Positions 8,068 to 17,616 of a stretch of 64,000 nucleotides of DNA are shown here, piece by piece; position 1 is the stretch's first letter, and each line of letters starts with the position of its first letter. The stretch is from an uncultured Clostridia bacterium (GTDB taxonomy: Bacteria; Bacillota; Clostridia; Oscillospirales; Acutalibacteraceae). The DNA is taken from contig CANPXF010000003.1 in the NCBI GenBank assembly GCA_947585745.1, forward strand, positions 1-64,000, in the 5' to 3' direction. A program made the translations under genes and the position numbers. Below the pieces are notes generated by a model. That model made no database searches and was not told where the DNA came from. It was given only the letters and a program-made list of their open reading frames with translations.

Positions 8068-9759
8068 ATGTCAACAAAAGCTAATTACAAAACTGAAGAA
8101 ATCGGTGCGGGAAAAGTTGGTTTTTCAAAAACCCGTTCCATTATTGAAACTGCTTTCTACGGCAACAATGTTGTTCAGGTTAACACCTTAAAGGAAGCTT
8201 ATAATCTTGCTAAAAATTCACCGGGCACAATCGTGACCGACCTTCCCGTTTACAGAGGAGAGGAGTTTGGCTTGGACGCTGACGCTAAAGTCCTTCTTAT
8301 GAATGACGGCGCGGTTACAGGCCGTTACGCTGCCGCGCGCCGTATCAAAGGCGAGCCGGGAGTAGACGATACAAAGCTTGATAAGGTTGTTATGGACGCC
8401 GTGTATAAAACACGTTTCAGAAAGCTTTATCACGCTACCGTATTCGTAGGTCTTGACCCCGAATTTATGGTTAAGGCGCATCTCCTTATTCCTGAGGGAG
8501 AAGAAAATCTTATGTATTCGTGGATGTTAAACTTCCAGTATATGTCAGACGAATATGTAAAGATGTATAAAAATTCAAAGCCTGTAGGCAACGGCAAGGA
8601 AACTGATATTTACATTTTCTCCGACCCGCAGTGGGCACCCACAGAGTCGCCCGATGTAGATTACAGCTGTCTTTCGGACCCGCTTACTCTCTGCTATTTT
8701 GACACAGACGCCAATGTTGCGGCTATTTTGGGTATGAAGTATTTCGGAGAGCATAAAAAGGGTACTCTTACAATGGCTTGGGCTATTGCAAATCGTAACG
8801 GTTATGCTTCCTGCCACGGCGGTCAGAAAGAATATATTTTAAACGACGGCAGAAAGTTTGTCGCTTCCGTTTACGGACTTTCAGGTTCGGGTAAATCAAC
8901 TCTTACCCACGCAAAGCACAACGGAAAGTATGAAATTAAGGTTCTCCACGATGATGCGTTTATTATCAATTCCGATACCTGCGCGTCAATCGCTTTGGAG
9001 CCGACTTATTTTGATAAAACAGCCGACTATCCCGCAGGCTGTCCCGATAATAAATATCTCTTAACCTGCCAGAACTGCGGTGCTACAATTGACGAGAACG
9101 GAAAGGTTCAGCTTGTAACAGAGGATATTCGTAACGGTAACGGCCGTGCTATCAAGTCTAAGCTTTGGTCGCCAAACCGTGTAGATAAGATTGATGCTCC
9201 CGTAAACGCGATTTTCTGGATTATGAAGGACCCGACAATTCCTCCCGTTGTTAAGCTTAAAGGTTCGTCTTTAGCTTCCGTAATGGGCGCAACTCTTGCG
9301 ACAAAGACTTCTACCGCCGAGCGTGTTGCGGCGGGTACAGATATGAACGCTCTGCGTATTGTTCCTTACGCTAACCCGTTCAGAACATATCCGTTAAAGA
9401 ACGATTATGTTAAGTTTAAAAAGCTTGTTGAAGAGAAGAATGTTGACTGTTACATCATCAATACAGGCGACTTTATGGGCAAAAAGGTTAAACCCTCCGA
9501 TACACTTGGTATTTTAGAGGCAATTGTTGAAGAAAAGGCTGAATTTAAGAAATGGGGTCCTTTCTCAGATATTGAGATTATGGATTGGGAAGGCTTTGAC
9601 GTTAATATTGATGACGCTGATTATAAAGCCGCTCTTAAATCCGCTATGGAAAACCGTGTAAAAGCTATTGAGGGATTTGCCGTAAACAAGGAAGGCTACG
9701 ATAAGCTTCCCGATGAGGCGTTAGAGGCTGTTAAAAAGGTTGTAGCTGAACTCAACTGA
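8068..9759 (+). CDS. pckA: Phosphoenolpyruvate carboxykinase (ATP)
   Basis: Interconverts oxaloacetate + ATP and phosphoenolpyruvate + CO2 + ADP. In fermenting anaerobes it often runs in the carboxylating direction to feed C4 acids. The phosphate-binding loop YGLSGSGKST (about residues 272-281) and the following VLHDDAF metal-binding motif match the kinase-1a and kinase-2 sites of PEPCK. At about 563 residues it is slightly longer than the ~530-540 of E. coli PckA, and it carries an extra CQNCG motif not seen in the classical enzyme, so it belongs to a divergent clostridial clade. The start is the ATG at 8068, 8 nt after AAGGAG; an in-frame ATG at 8038 lacks a ribosome site. It is monocistronic between its own promoter and terminators. 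Confidence 0.87.
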   Translation: MSTKANYKTEEIGAGKVGFSKTRSIIETAFYGNNVVQVNTLKEAYNLAKNSPGTIVTDLPVYRGEEFGLDADAKVLLMNDGAVTGRYAAARRIKGEPGVDDTKLDKVVMDAVYKTRFRKLYHATVFVGLDPEFMVKAHLLIPEGEENLMYSWMLNFQYMSDEYVKMYKNSKPVGNGKETDIYIFSDPQWAPTESPDVDYSCLSDPLTLCYFDTDANVAAILGMKYFGEHKKGTLTMAWAIANRNGYASCHGGQKEYILNDGRKFVASVYGLSGSGKSTLTHAKHNGKYEIKVLHDDAFIINSDTCASIALEPTYFDKTADYPAGCPDNKYLLTCQNCGATIDENGKVQLVTEDIRNGNGRAIKSKLWSPNRVDKIDAPVNAIFWIMKDPTIPPVVKLKGSSLASVMGATLATKTSTAERVAAGTDMNALRIVPYANPFRTYPLKNDYVKFKKLVEEKNVDCYIINTGDFMGKKVKPSDTLGILEAIVEEKAEFKKWGPFSDIEIMDWEGFDVNIDDADYKAALKSAMENRVKAIEGFAVNKEGYDKLPDEALEAVKKVVAELN

Positions 9760-9780
9760 TTTAATATTTAAAACGATAAA

Positions 9781-9812
9781 AAGCGTACGCACTTTGTGCG
9801 TACGCTTTCTCA
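9781..9812 (+). terminator. pckA terminator
   Basis: A perfect 12-bp stem (AAGCGTACGCAC / GTGCGTACGCTT) with a TTT loop, then a short T-rich tail. It is a sister of the hairpins at 199 and 42385. Confidence 0.8.
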
Positions 9813-9833
9813 TATATTACAAGATTTTATATT

Positions 9834-9862
9834 AAAAAACCTCCGATTATACGGAGGTTTTT
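9834..9862. terminator. Bidirectional terminator between pckA and the acyltransferase gene
   Basis: A CCTCCG/CGGAGG stem is flanked by six A on one side and five T on the other, so it works for transcripts arriving from either strand. It separates two convergent genes. Confidence 0.8.
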
Positions 9863-9874
9863 GCGTAATATTTA

Positions 9875-10954
9875 TCAGTTGTTTCTACCGCCTGTCATAA
9901 GCTTATGAACAGGTCTGAATAATTTTCTTACTACCATACTAACTATAATACATACCGCGATAATTGAAATCGGAAGGCATATATAAAGAATAAAATGGCT
10001 CGAATCACTGCTGTCAGGTAAAAAGGCGAGCTGATAGCTTATGCGTAATAACGGCTCGTGCAGTGCGTAAACAAAGAATAGGTGAGCGGACGCTAAAAGC
10101 AGGAACTTTTTGTTGTTAATAAGCTTTACGATATGGTCGAACAAAAGCCACATTCCTGCAATTCCGATGACCTCCGTGAGCTTATGCGCGGTGTTTATCG
10201 CAATTAAATTTTTTGTAAGTGACGCTAAAAATATATTTCCAAAGCTTAACATAATCCATAGCGCGGAGAAAAATCCTGCCTGTATTCTGTTGTCGCGTTT
10301 AGTGAAATTACGCCATTTTCCTAAAATCGCAAATGACGCGCCGATGCTAAAGTAAAAAAGAGCCTGCGAGTTAATTATATAATCAATGTTAAAAAACCAT
10401 AATACAGCGAAAGGAATCAAAATAAAAGCTTTTGTGTACTTTACAAGTATATATATTATCGGGGCTAAAACAGAAAGAAGCATAATTTGCCTTAAAAACC
10501 AAAGCTGGTACGCGGGCGGTTTTATCAGATAGATATAAAATTCATTTAGTCCGACTAAATTATCTCTTACAAATTTTAGGTTTTTAAAATTCTCAAAATT
10601 AGAAAGTATAATTATTGCTATACCTGACAGAATTGACCAAATCACATAGGGGACAAGCAACGGGAAAATTCTGCCCCTTATTTTATTGGTGTATCCGCTA
10701 ATGCTGTTTTCGTATTTTATAAAAAACAAAAATCCCGAAAAGATAAAGAACATCGGAATTGCAAACGCAAATAAACCGTTGCTGAAAAAATATTCAAACA
10801 TTTCAGCGGCGTTAAAGCCTGTTTTTGTCACGGAATAGGGAGCGAGATAGCCGTTGCCGTAGTTGTACGAATTGACAAAAACAATGGCAAACATCGCCAT
10901 AACCGAAACAAATTTAATTTTTCTGCTTAAATATTTGCTTAAAGGCTTGCTCAT
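9875..10954 (-). CDS. Acyltransferase-3 family membrane protein, catalytic His replaced
   Basis: 359 residues with about ten membrane helices. The layout is that of the acyltransferase-3 (OafA/WecH-like) family, which moves acyl groups onto cell-surface polysaccharides. The N-terminal helix normally carries a conserved His, often written HSYN in clostridial members. Here the corresponding segment is IVFVNSYN (about residues 23-30), with Asn instead of His. The FFIFSGFLFF helix and later LFFVYALHEPLL segment fit the family. It lies 1 nt after rex and must be co-transcribed with it. The substrate is unknown, and the enzyme may be inactive or act without the canonical base. Confidence 0.78.
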   Translation of the reverse strand: MSKPLSKYLSRKIKFVSVMAMFAIVFVNSYNYGNGYLAPYSVTKTGFNAAEMFEYFFSNGLFAFAIPMFFIFSGFLFFIKYENSISGYTNKIRGRIFPLLVPYVIWSILSGIAIIILSNFENFKNLKFVRDNLVGLNEFYIYLIKPPAYQLWFLRQIMLLSVLAPIIYILVKYTKAFILIPFAVLWFFNIDYIINSQALFYFSIGASFAILGKWRNFTKRDNRIQAGFFSALWIMLSFGNIFLASLTKNLIAINTAHKLTEVIGIAGMWLLFDHIVKLINNKKFLLLASAHLFFVYALHEPLLRISYQLAFLPDSSDSSHFILYICLPISIIAVCIIVSMVVRKLFRPVHKLMTGGRNN

Positions 10955-10955
10955 A

Positions 10956-11588
10956 TTAAAGTCCCTCGTTCATACTGTAGCATAACGTCATCATCATATC
11001 GCTCAGATGAACATTTTCAACCACAACATCGGGATAATCTCCCTGAATATCGTAATGTGTGAAGTTCCAATAGCTTTTAATTCCAAGCTGATAAAGTCTT
11101 TTTACTGCTTCGGGAGCCGCGTTTTTCGGTATACATAAAAACGCGACATCAACCTTGTTTTCATTACAGAATTGCTCCAGATTTTTTATATCAGAAATTT
11201 CAAGCTCATTAATTTTACTGCCCAAAATTTCTTCGTTGTTGTCAAAAATACCTGTAAGCTCAAATCCAAGCTTGTTAAATTTCATATGTGCCGCGATTGC
11301 GGTGCCGATATGACCCGCCCCGATAAGCACGGCTTTATATCTGTTGTTAAGTCCGAGTATTTTTATTATCTCTGATTTAAGAGTAGAAACGGAGTAGCCG
11401 TAGCCTTGATGTCCGAATCCGCCGAAACAGTTTAAATCCTGCCTGACCTGCGACGCGGTAGTTCTCATAATTTGAGCAAGTCTTCCCGAGCTTACTCTCT
11501 CAACATTCTGTTCTTCAAGCTCGCTTAAAAATCTGTAATATCTCGGCAGTCGTCTGATTACCGACTTTGATATTTTTTCCTTGTTCAT
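10956..11588 (-). CDS. rex: Redox-sensing transcriptional repressor Rex
   Basis: 210 residues, normal Rex length. The winged-helix DNA-binding domain (about 5-80) includes the family block RLPRYYRFL and TASQVRQDLNCFGGFG. The Rossmann domain that follows has GAGHIG (90-95) for NAD(H) and a C-terminal domain-swap helix. Rex leaves its operators when the NADH/NAD+ ratio rises and so derepresses fermentation genes. It sits downstream of acn-icd and directly before the acyltransferase. A Rex-box-like sequence lies at the acn promoter (14874-14891), so the regulator may control the gene group it sits beside. Confidence 0.95.
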   Translation of the reverse strand: MNKEKISKSVIRRLPRYYRFLSELEEQNVERVSSGRLAQIMRTTASQVRQDLNCFGGFGHQGYGYSVSTLKSEIIKILGLNNRYKAVLIGAGHIGTAIAAHMKFNKLGFELTGIFDNNEEILGSKINELEISDIKNLEQFCNENKVDVAFLCIPKNAAPEAVKRLYQLGIKSYWNFTHYDIQGDYPDVVVENVHLSDMMMTLCYSMNEGL

Positions 11589-11623
11589 AACATATCCTTC
11601 TGTTTTGTATTAAAACTGACAAA

Positions 11624-11648
11624 TGAACCTTGAAAAATTCAAGGTTCA
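11624..11648. repeat. Perfect inverted repeat between icd and rex
   Basis: TGAACCTTGAA / TTCAAGGTTCA arms of 11 bp with an AAA loop. No T tract follows on the minus strand, so it is not a standard terminator. It may be an operator, an mRNA processing hairpin or a stabiliser. Confidence 0.6.
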
Positions 11649-11661
11649 ATTCTCAATTTTC

Positions 11662-11690
11662 ATAATAGGCTGTTTAAAACAGCCTATTAT
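11662..11690. repeat. 29-bp perfect palindrome just after the icd stop codon
   Basis: 14-bp arms (ATAATAGGCTGTTT / AAACAGCCTATTAT) around a single A. It lies 2 bp past the icd stop and 13 nt before the next hairpin. It may reduce readthrough or protect the icd 3' end. Confidence 0.6.
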
Positions 11691-11691
11691 A

Positions 11692-12900
11692 TTATAAAAG
11701 TCCTTTGAGGGTTTCGTTTACTGCCTCCAAAAACTCCGTGGTATTTACCTTCTTTTTATTTTCAAGAGTTGAAATGAGGTATAAATCGCCCGTCATTATT
11801 CCGCTTTCGATAGTGTCAATAACTGCTTTTTCAAGCTTATCGGCAAACGAAACAAGCTGTGAAAGTCCGTCAAGCTCGCCTCTTTTTCTAAGCGCTCCGG
11901 TCCACGCGAAAAGCGTAGCAACCGAGTTTGTCGAGGTTTCCTCGCCTTTAAGGTGCTTGTAGTAGTGGCGTTGTACCGTTCCGTGAGCCGCCTCATATTC
12001 GTAAACACCGTCGGGTGAAACGAGTACTGACGTCATCATAGCGAGCGAACCGTAAGCGGTCGCAATCATATCGCTCATAACGTCGCCGTCATAGTTTTTG
12101 CAGGCCCAGATGTAACCGCCGTTTGAACGGATAACCCTCGCTACAGCGTCGTCAATAAGCGTATAGAAATACTCGATTCCCGCCTTTTCAAATTTCTCCT
12201 TGTATTCGTTTTCAAAAATTTCCGCAAAAATATCCTTAAATCTGTGGTCATATTTTTTGCTTATCGTGTCCTTAGTTGAGAACCAAACGTCTTGTTTGGT
12301 ATCAAGACCGTAATTAAAGCAGGCTCTTGCGAATGAGGAAATGCTGTCGTCAAGATTATGCAGTCCTTGAATAATACCGTCGCCTTTAAATTCGTGAATA
12401 AGACTTGTTTCTGTAGAACCGTCAGCCTTTGTTACCAAAAGCTCAGCTTTAGAACCGCCCTCAACTCTCATTTCCGTGTTTTTATATACGTCGCCGTAAG
12501 CGTGACGCGCTATTGTAATCGGCTTTGTCCAGGTCGGAATATACGGAGTAACACCCTTTACAAGAATAGGCGCTCTGAAAACAGTACCGTCCAAGGCGGC
12601 GCGGATTGTTCCGTTCGGACTTTTCCACATCTCACTCAGGTTGTATTCGGGCATTCTTGCCGCGTTTGGGGTGATTGTAGCGCATTTTACGGCGACACCG
12701 TATTTTTTAGTCGCCTCCGCGCTTTCAAAGGTCACCTTATCCTTAGTTTTTTCCCTGTTTTCAAGGCCTAAGTCGTAGTATTCCGTTTTGAGGTCAATAT
12801 ACGGCAGTAAAAGTATATCCTTTATCTCCTGCCATATAACTCTTGTCATTTCGTCTCCGTCCATCTCAACGAGCGGAGTTTTCATTTGGATTTTACTCAT
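11692..12900 (-). CDS. icd: NADP-type isocitrate dehydrogenase
   Basis: Oxidatively decarboxylates isocitrate to 2-oxoglutarate, giving the carbon skeleton for glutamate. 402 residues of the eukaryote-like subgroup, starting [21 protein letters not shown]. The substrate loop [24 protein letters not shown] region and the metal-binding aspartates in [11 protein letters not shown] and YDGDVMSD are intact. Its ATG overlaps the acn stop (TAATG), so the two are translationally coupled. Citrate synthase is not in the window, so the oxidative half-branch is completed by a gene elsewhere. Confidence 0.95.
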   Translation of the reverse strand: MSKIQMKTPLVEMDGDEMTRVIWQEIKDILLLPYIDLKTEYYDLGLENREKTKDKVTFESAEATKKYGVAVKCATITPNAARMPEYNLSEMWKSPNGTIRAALDGTVFRAPILVKGVTPYIPTWTKPITIARHAYGDVYKNTEMRVEGGSKAELLVTKADGSTETSLIHEFKGDGIIQGLHNLDDSISSFARACFNYGLDTKQDVWFSTKDTISKKYDHRFKDIFAEIFENEYKEKFEKAGIEYFYTLIDDAVARVIRSNGGYIWACKNYDGDVMSDMIATAYGSLAMMTSVLVSPDGVYEYEAAHGTVQRHYYKHLKGEETSTNSVATLFAWTGALRKRGELDGLSQLVSFADKLEKAVIDTIESGIMTGDLYLISTLENKKKVNTTEFLEAVNETLKGLL

Positions 12901-14831
12901 TAGCTATTCTCCTTTGTGTAATCAAGCAAACCGCCTGCAATAATAATTGCCTTTGTCCTGTCCGTAAGCTCGCATACAGCCGTGACAGTTTCGCCGTTAG
13001 TCTTGTTTACAACTGTTATATTTTTTCCATCCATAATTTCCTGTTTAACGTTTGGAAGCTCAAGCTGGTCGCCAAGGTTAAATTTATCATAATCCGAAGC
13101 ATTTGAGAAAGTAAGCGGAATAATTCCGGCGTTAATAAGATTTGCCCTGTGGATTCTCGCGAAGCTCTTTACAAGAACCGCCTTAACCCCGAGATAAAGC
13201 GGGGCGAGCGCGGCGTGCTCTCTTGACGAGCCCTGACCGTAATTTTCTCCTCCAACAACAATACTGCTTCCCAATGCCTTTGCTCTGCTCGGAAAATCCT
13301 TGTCGCATACTGTAAAGCAATGCTCGGAGATTTTCGGAATATTTGAACGCAGGGGAAGAATCTTTGCTCCCGCGGGCATAATATGGTCGGTTGTAATGTT
13401 ATCGCCGACCTTTAAACTGCAGGAGGCTTCAATTTTGTCTGAAAGGGGAGAGGTTTTCGGGTAAGGCTTTATGTTCGGACCTCTGAGAACCTCAACGCTG
13501 TCCATTTCCTCAACGGAAGCGGGTTCGATTATCATATTATCATTTATAAGAAATTTTTCGGGCATTTCAATTTCAACGTCATCACCGAGTGTGGTCGGGT
13601 CTGTAAATACGCCTGTTAACGCGGACGCCGCCGCGGTTTCGGGAGATACGAGATAAATCTGTCCGTCTGCGGTTCCCGAACGTCCCTCAAAGTTGCGGTT
13701 AAATGTTCTCAGTGAAATACCGCCCGAATTCGGGGATTGTCCCATACCGATACAGGGACCGCACGCGCTTTCCAAAATTCTTGCGCCTGCCGCAATCATA
13801 TCGCCCAAAGCGCCGTTTAAAGCGAGCATATTTAAAACCTGCTTACTGCCGGGAGCGATTGCAAGACTGACGCCGTCGGAAACAGTTTTGCCCTTCAGAA
13901 TAGCCGCGACCTTCATCATATCTCTGTAAGACGAATTGGTACAGGAGCCTATACAAACCTGATTTACTTTTTGACCCGAAAGCGACTCGATAGTTTTTAT
14001 ATTATCGGGTGAATGAGGACAAGCCGCTAAAGGTTTAAGCTCATCTAAATTAATATCAATTATTTCGTCATATTCAGCGTCAGCGTCGGAGGAAAGCTCA
14101 ACATAATCTTCCTCTCTGTTCTGCGCCTTTAAAAATTCTTTTGTAACCTCGTCGGACGGGAAAATTGATGTGGTAGCTCCGAGCTCCGCGCCCATATTGG
14201 TGATTGTGGCTCTTTCGGGAACGGATAAGGTTTTAACTCCTTCTCCTGCATACTCAACGATTTTGCCTACTCCGCCCTTAACTGACATAACTTCAAGCAC
14301 TTTGAGGATAATATCCTTGGCGCTTACCCAGGGCTTTAATTTTCCCGTAAGGTTAACCTTAACCATTTTCGGCATTGTAATATAATATGCTCCGCCTCCC
14401 ATAGCGACCGCAACGTCAAGTCCTCCGGCGCCTATGGCAAGCATACCGATACCGCCACCCGTGGGGGTGTGGCTGTCCGAGCCGATTAATGTTTTTCCCG
14501 GTTTTCCGAAACGTTCCAAATGAACCTGATGACAGATTCCGTTACCCGGTCTTGAAAAATAGATACCGTGTTTTTTGCAGACAGACTGAATAAAACGATG
14601 GTCGTCCGCGTTTTCAAATCCGGTTTGGAGCGTGTTGTGGTCTATGTAAGCTACACTTTTTTCTGTTTTAACTCTCGGAACACCGATAGCCTCAAATTCG
14701 AGATACGCCATAGTTCCCGTGGCGTCCTGGGTAAGAGTTTGGTCAATTTTCAGACCGATGTCCTGACCTGCAATCATTTCACCGTCAACAATATGGCTTT
14801 TTATTATTTTTTGCGCAATTGTTAAACCCAT
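12900..14831 (-). CDS. acn: Aconitate hydratase
   Basis: Isomerises citrate to isocitrate with a [4Fe-4S] cluster. 643 residues, the shorter single-chain type found in anaerobic Firmicutes. The cluster ligands are visible as CIGSCTNSS (first Cys, about 294) and the ACGPCIG pair (about 354-358). [21 protein letters not shown] near 117-137 is a standard active-site block, and the swivelling domain contains [19 protein letters not shown] lies before the ATG. It is first in acn-icd, with rex following 103 nt after icd. A promoter overlapped by a Rex-like box precedes it. Confidence 0.96.
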   Translation of the reverse strand: MGLTIAQKIIKSHIVDGEMIAGQDIGLKIDQTLTQDATGTMAYLEFEAIGVPRVKTEKSVAYIDHNTLQTGFENADDHRFIQSVCKKHGIYFSRPGNGICHQVHLERFGKPGKTLIGSDSHTPTGGGIGMLAIGAGGLDVAVAMGGGAYYITMPKMVKVNLTGKLKPWVSAKDIILKVLEVMSVKGGVGKIVEYAGEGVKTLSVPERATITNMGAELGATTSIFPSDEVTKEFLKAQNREEDYVELSSDADAEYDEIIDINLDELKPLAACPHSPDNIKTIESLSGQKVNQVCIGSCTNSSYRDMMKVAAILKGKTVSDGVSLAIAPGSKQVLNMLALNGALGDMIAAGARILESACGPCIGMGQSPNSGGISLRTFNRNFEGRSGTADGQIYLVSPETAAASALTGVFTDPTTLGDDVEIEMPEKFLINDNMIIEPASVEEMDSVEVLRGPNIKPYPKTSPLSDKIEASCSLKVGDNITTDHIMPAGAKILPLRSNIPKISEHCFTVCDKDFPSRAKALGSSIVVGGENYGQGSSREHAALAPLYLGVKAVLVKSFARIHRANLINAGIIPLTFSNASDYDKFNLGDQLELPNVKQEIMDGKNITVVNKTNGETVTAVCELTDRTKAIIIAGGLLDYTKENS

Positions 14832-14851
14832 AAATTACCTCCTAAAAATAC

Positions 14852-14880
14852 TTTATAATATTTACATCCATTCCTGTTAA
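14852..14880 (-). promoter_or_regulatory. acn-icd promoter (minus strand)
   Basis: On the minus strand: -35 TTAACA (14880-14875), 17 bp, -10 TATAAA (14857-14852). The leader is ~15 nt, holding AGGAGGT. Confidence 0.55.
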
Positions 14881-14891
14881 TTTTATCACAA
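14874..14891 (-). promoter_or_regulatory. Candidate Rex operator at the acn promoter
   Basis: Minus-strand TTGTGATAAAATTAACAG matches the clostridial Rex consensus TTGTTAAN4TTAACAA at 11 of 14 fixed positions. Its 3' half coincides with the -35 box, so bound Rex would block polymerase. The consensus is recalled from the literature; the match was counted by eye. Confidence 0.5.
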
Positions 14892-14927
14892 CTTGAAAAT
14901 AAAGTAAAGTTTTTATAAATATGTATT

Positions 14928-15593
14928 TTACTTTAAACCTAATAATTTAGAAACAGGTTTTTTAAGAATTTTTGAAAACAGACTGACTGTAACTCCCGTA
15001 AAAAGCGCGGCGATAAGAGTACCCTCTCTTATTCCGACAATCTGAAAGTTAAAAAATATTAATGAAAGAGTTGCCGCTGTCGTTACACAGAATATATCAA
15101 AAATAGTTTTTATTTTACCGAACGGTTTACCGCTCACATCTGAAATTGCCTTCACCATTCCTTCTCCCGAGTTGAAAATAACGTTCGCAATTATGGTAAG
15201 CGATATACCGAAAGCAAGTATAACAACGCCTATGCAAACCAATAAAAATTTAACGATATATCCGTCTGAAGGAATAATTGATACAATATTTAAGTTTATG
15301 TCGGTAAAATATCCGAACAAAAGGGACAAAGGTATCTGTAACAATTGCAGTTTCTGAAAATTCTTTCTAAGAACTAAAATCTGCCCGAAAACAAGCAGTA
15401 TATTCCACGCCATTGACCAAAAGCCAAATGAAAGAAAATCAAATTTAATGCTTATGACATTAGGTACAGAGGAGATTGTTGAAATACCGAGGTCGGCTCT
15501 CTTTGAAAAAGCTATACCTAAGGCCACAAAAAACAATCCTGTTATAAAAAGAAAAAATCGTTTTATAAATTCTTTTTTCGACAATTTTATCAT
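14928..15593 (-). CDS. YitT/YczE-like multi-pass membrane protein
   Basis: 221 residues with five to six membrane helices. The FSKRADLGIS motif (about 29-38) after the first helix and the NSGEGMVKAISD segment (about 141-152) are typical of YczE/YitT-type membrane proteins, whose transport role is unsettled. The ATG lies immediately against CGGAG (too close for a good ribosome site). An in-frame TTG 9 nt further, at 15584, has ideal spacing and could be the true start, making the protein three residues shorter. Monocistronic, divergent from typA. Confidence 0.75.
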   Translation of the reverse strand: MIKLSKKEFIKRFFLFITGLFFVALGIAFSKRADLGISTISSVPNVISIKFDFLSFGFWSMAWNILLVFGQILVLRKNFQKLQLLQIPLSLLFGYFTDINLNIVSIIPSDGYIVKFLLVCIGVVILAFGISLTIIANVIFNSGEGMVKAISDVSGKPFGKIKTIFDIFCVTTAATLSLIFFNFQIVGIREGTLIAALFTGVTVSLFSKILKKPVSKLLGLK

Positions 15594-15668
15594 CTCCGAA
15601 TTTTATTGTATCATAAAACCGAAAAATATTTAACATAAATTTTCAAATAATCGCAGGTTGCAATTGTT

Positions 15669-15693
15669 CGCTCTGCTCCTTGCAAGCAGAGCG
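15669..15693. repeat. Inverted repeat in the divergent typA / YitT-like intergenic region
   Basis: A perfect 9-bp GC-rich stem (CGCTCTGCT / AGCAGAGCG) with a 7-nt loop. Neither flanking gene reads into it, so it is not a terminator. It lies 16 bp upstream of the typA -35 box and could be a regulator site. Confidence 0.5.
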
Positions 15694-15709
15694 TTGCTCC
15701 AATTTAAAG

Positions 15710-15738
15710 TTGAAATTTTATATACAAAGTGTTATAAT
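15710..15738 (+). promoter_or_regulatory. typA promoter
   Basis: -35 TTGAAA (15710-15715), 17-bp spacer, -10 TATAAT (15733-15738). Strong sigma-A type match. Confidence 0.8.
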
Positions 15739-15791
15739 TACCAATTGGTAATTTAAAGGTAAAAAATGGAATAATCAAAAGGAATGATAGT

Positions 15792-17612
15792 ATGAGTATC
15801 GCAGAAAATTTACGCAACGTAGCCATAATCGCTCACGTTGACCACGGAAAAACAACGTTAGTCGACCAGCTTTTAAAGCAAAGCGGAGTTTTTCGTGAAA
15901 ATGAGGAAGTAAACGAGCGCGTAATGGATTCAAACGACCTGGAGCGCGAGCGCGGAATTACAATTCTTTCAAAAAATACCGCGGTTATGTATAACGGAGT
16001 AAAAATAAATATTGTGGATACTCCGGGCCACGCTGATTTCGGAGGCGAGGTAGAGCGTATCCTTATGATGGTGGACGGCGTTGTACTGCTTGTCGACGCA
16101 TTTGAGGGCTGTATGCCTCAGACGAGATTTGTTTTAAAGAAGGCTCTCGGGTTAGGAAAAAAGCCCTTGGTTGTTCTCAATAAAATTGACCGCCCAGGCG
16201 CGAGACCCGAGGAGGTAGTAGACGAGGTGCTCGATTTATTTATCGAGCTTGGAGCCGACGAGGACCAGCTGGATTTTCCCGTCGTTTACGCCTCGGCTAA
16301 AAACGGTTACGCGTCCAACGACCCGTATGAGGAAGCCGAGGATATGACCGCGTTGTTTGACGCGATTATAAATGAAATTCCCGCGCCGAACGGCGACCCC
16401 GACGGCGGACTTCAGTTGCTTTTATCCAATATAGATTACGACCGTTTTGTCGGCCGTATCGGAGTAGGACGCGTTGAGCGCGGAAGTGTAAAAAACGGCC
16501 AGCAGGCTGTTTTGTGCCACAGCGACGGTACTACAGCGAATGTAAAAATCTCAAAATTATATAAGTTTGAGGGCTTAAAGCGTGTTGAAAGCGAAATAGC
16601 GACCTGCGGGGATATTGTTTGCGTAAGCGGAATTAACGATATAAACATAGGAGAAACAATTTGCGACGCAGATAATATTGACCCTCTGCCGTTCGTCAAA
16701 ATTGACGAGCCGACAGTAACGATGAATTTTATGGTAAATAACTCTCCGTTTGCAGGCAAAGACGGAAAATATGTAACCTCGCGTAATATCCGAGACAGAC
16801 TTTTCCGTGAAATTGAAACAAATATCGCGCTTCGGGTAGAGGAAACCGATTCTGCCGACACGTTTAAGGTGAGCGGACGGGGAGAGCTTCACCTTTCAAT
16901 TCTTATTGAAACAATGCGCCGTGAAAATTACGAATTTCAGGTTTCACGCCCACAGGTAATTACAAAAACAATTGACGGAGTTTTGTGCGAGCCGATTGAA
17001 TATCTTATGGTAGAAGTACCCGACAGCTATGTCGGAGCAGTAATGGAAAAATTAGGCTCCCGAAAAGCGGAGCTTGTTAATATGGGTACGAGAGAAAGCG
17101 GAATTACACATATTGAGTTTAAAATTCCGTCAAGAGGACTTATGGGTTACCGTCCCGAATTTTTGACTGACACCAACGGAAACGGCATTATGAATCACGT
17201 CTTTGACTCATACGAGCCTTTTAAGGGCGAGATAATAACGCGTCACCAAGGCTCTCTCGTAGCCTTTGAAACAGGCGAGAGCGTTGCCTACGGACTTTAT
17301 CAGGTTCAGGAAAGAGGAAAGCTTTTTATCGGAGCGGGAGTCCCCGTTTATGAGGGTATGATTGTCGGCGAATCTCCAAAGGCAGGAGATATCGTTGTAA
17401 ATGTTTGCAAGAAAAAGCATATTACAAATACCCGCGCCTCCGGTTCCGACGACGCGCTGAAACTTACCCCGCCGACAGTTTTATCGCTCGAACAGTGCCT
17501 TGAATTTATAGCTGATGACGAGTTAGTCGAAGTAACTCCGAACAATATACGAATGAGAAAAATGATTCTCTCTAAAGAACAGAGAATGAAACAGCAGTTC
17601 AGAAAGAAGTAA
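15792..17612 (+). CDS. typA: Ribosome-associated GTPase TypA/BipA
   Basis: 606 residues, full family length. The translational GTPase domain has [15 protein letters not shown] (G1, about 14-28), RGITI (G2), [13 protein letters not shown] (G3) and NKID (G4). EF-G-like domains III and V and the BipA-specific C-terminal domain follow, with [20 protein letters not shown] near 535-555. TypA binds the ribosome under stress or at low temperature and helps 50S assembly. It is the first gene of a two-gene unit: the exonuclease gene begins 4 nt after its stop. Confidence 0.96.
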   Translation: MSIAENLRNVAIIAHVDHGKTTLVDQLLKQSGVFRENEEVNERVMDSNDLERERGITILSKNTAVMYNGVKINIVDTPGHADFGGEVERILMMVDGVVLLVDAFEGCMPQTRFVLKKALGLGKKPLVVLNKIDRPGARPEEVVDEVLDLFIELGADEDQLDFPVVYASAKNGYASNDPYEEAEDMTALFDAIINEIPAPNGDPDGGLQLLLSNIDYDRFVGRIGVGRVERGSVKNGQQAVLCHSDGTTANVKISKLYKFEGLKRVESEIATCGDIVCVSGINDINIGETICDADNIDPLPFVKIDEPTVTMNFMVNNSPFAGKDGKYVTSRNIRDRLFREIETNIALRVEETDSADTFKVSGRGELHLSILIETMRRENYEFQVSRPQVITKTIDGVLCEPIEYLMVEVPDSYVGAVMEKLGSRKAELVNMGTRESGITHIEFKIPSRGLMGYRPEFLTDTNGNGIMNHVFDSYEPFKGEIITRHQGSLVAFETGESVAYGLYQVQERGKLFIGAGVPVYEGMIVGESPKAGDIVVNVCKKKHITNTRASGSDDALKLTPPTVLSLEQCLEFIADDELVEVTPNNIRMRKMILSKEQRMKQQFRKK

Positions 17613-17616
17613 TTTA

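Noticed and set aside
12358..12771. 137-residue plus-strand frame inside icd
   Set aside because: It lies wholly inside a highly conserved enzyme gene, has no ribosome site and shows no domain.
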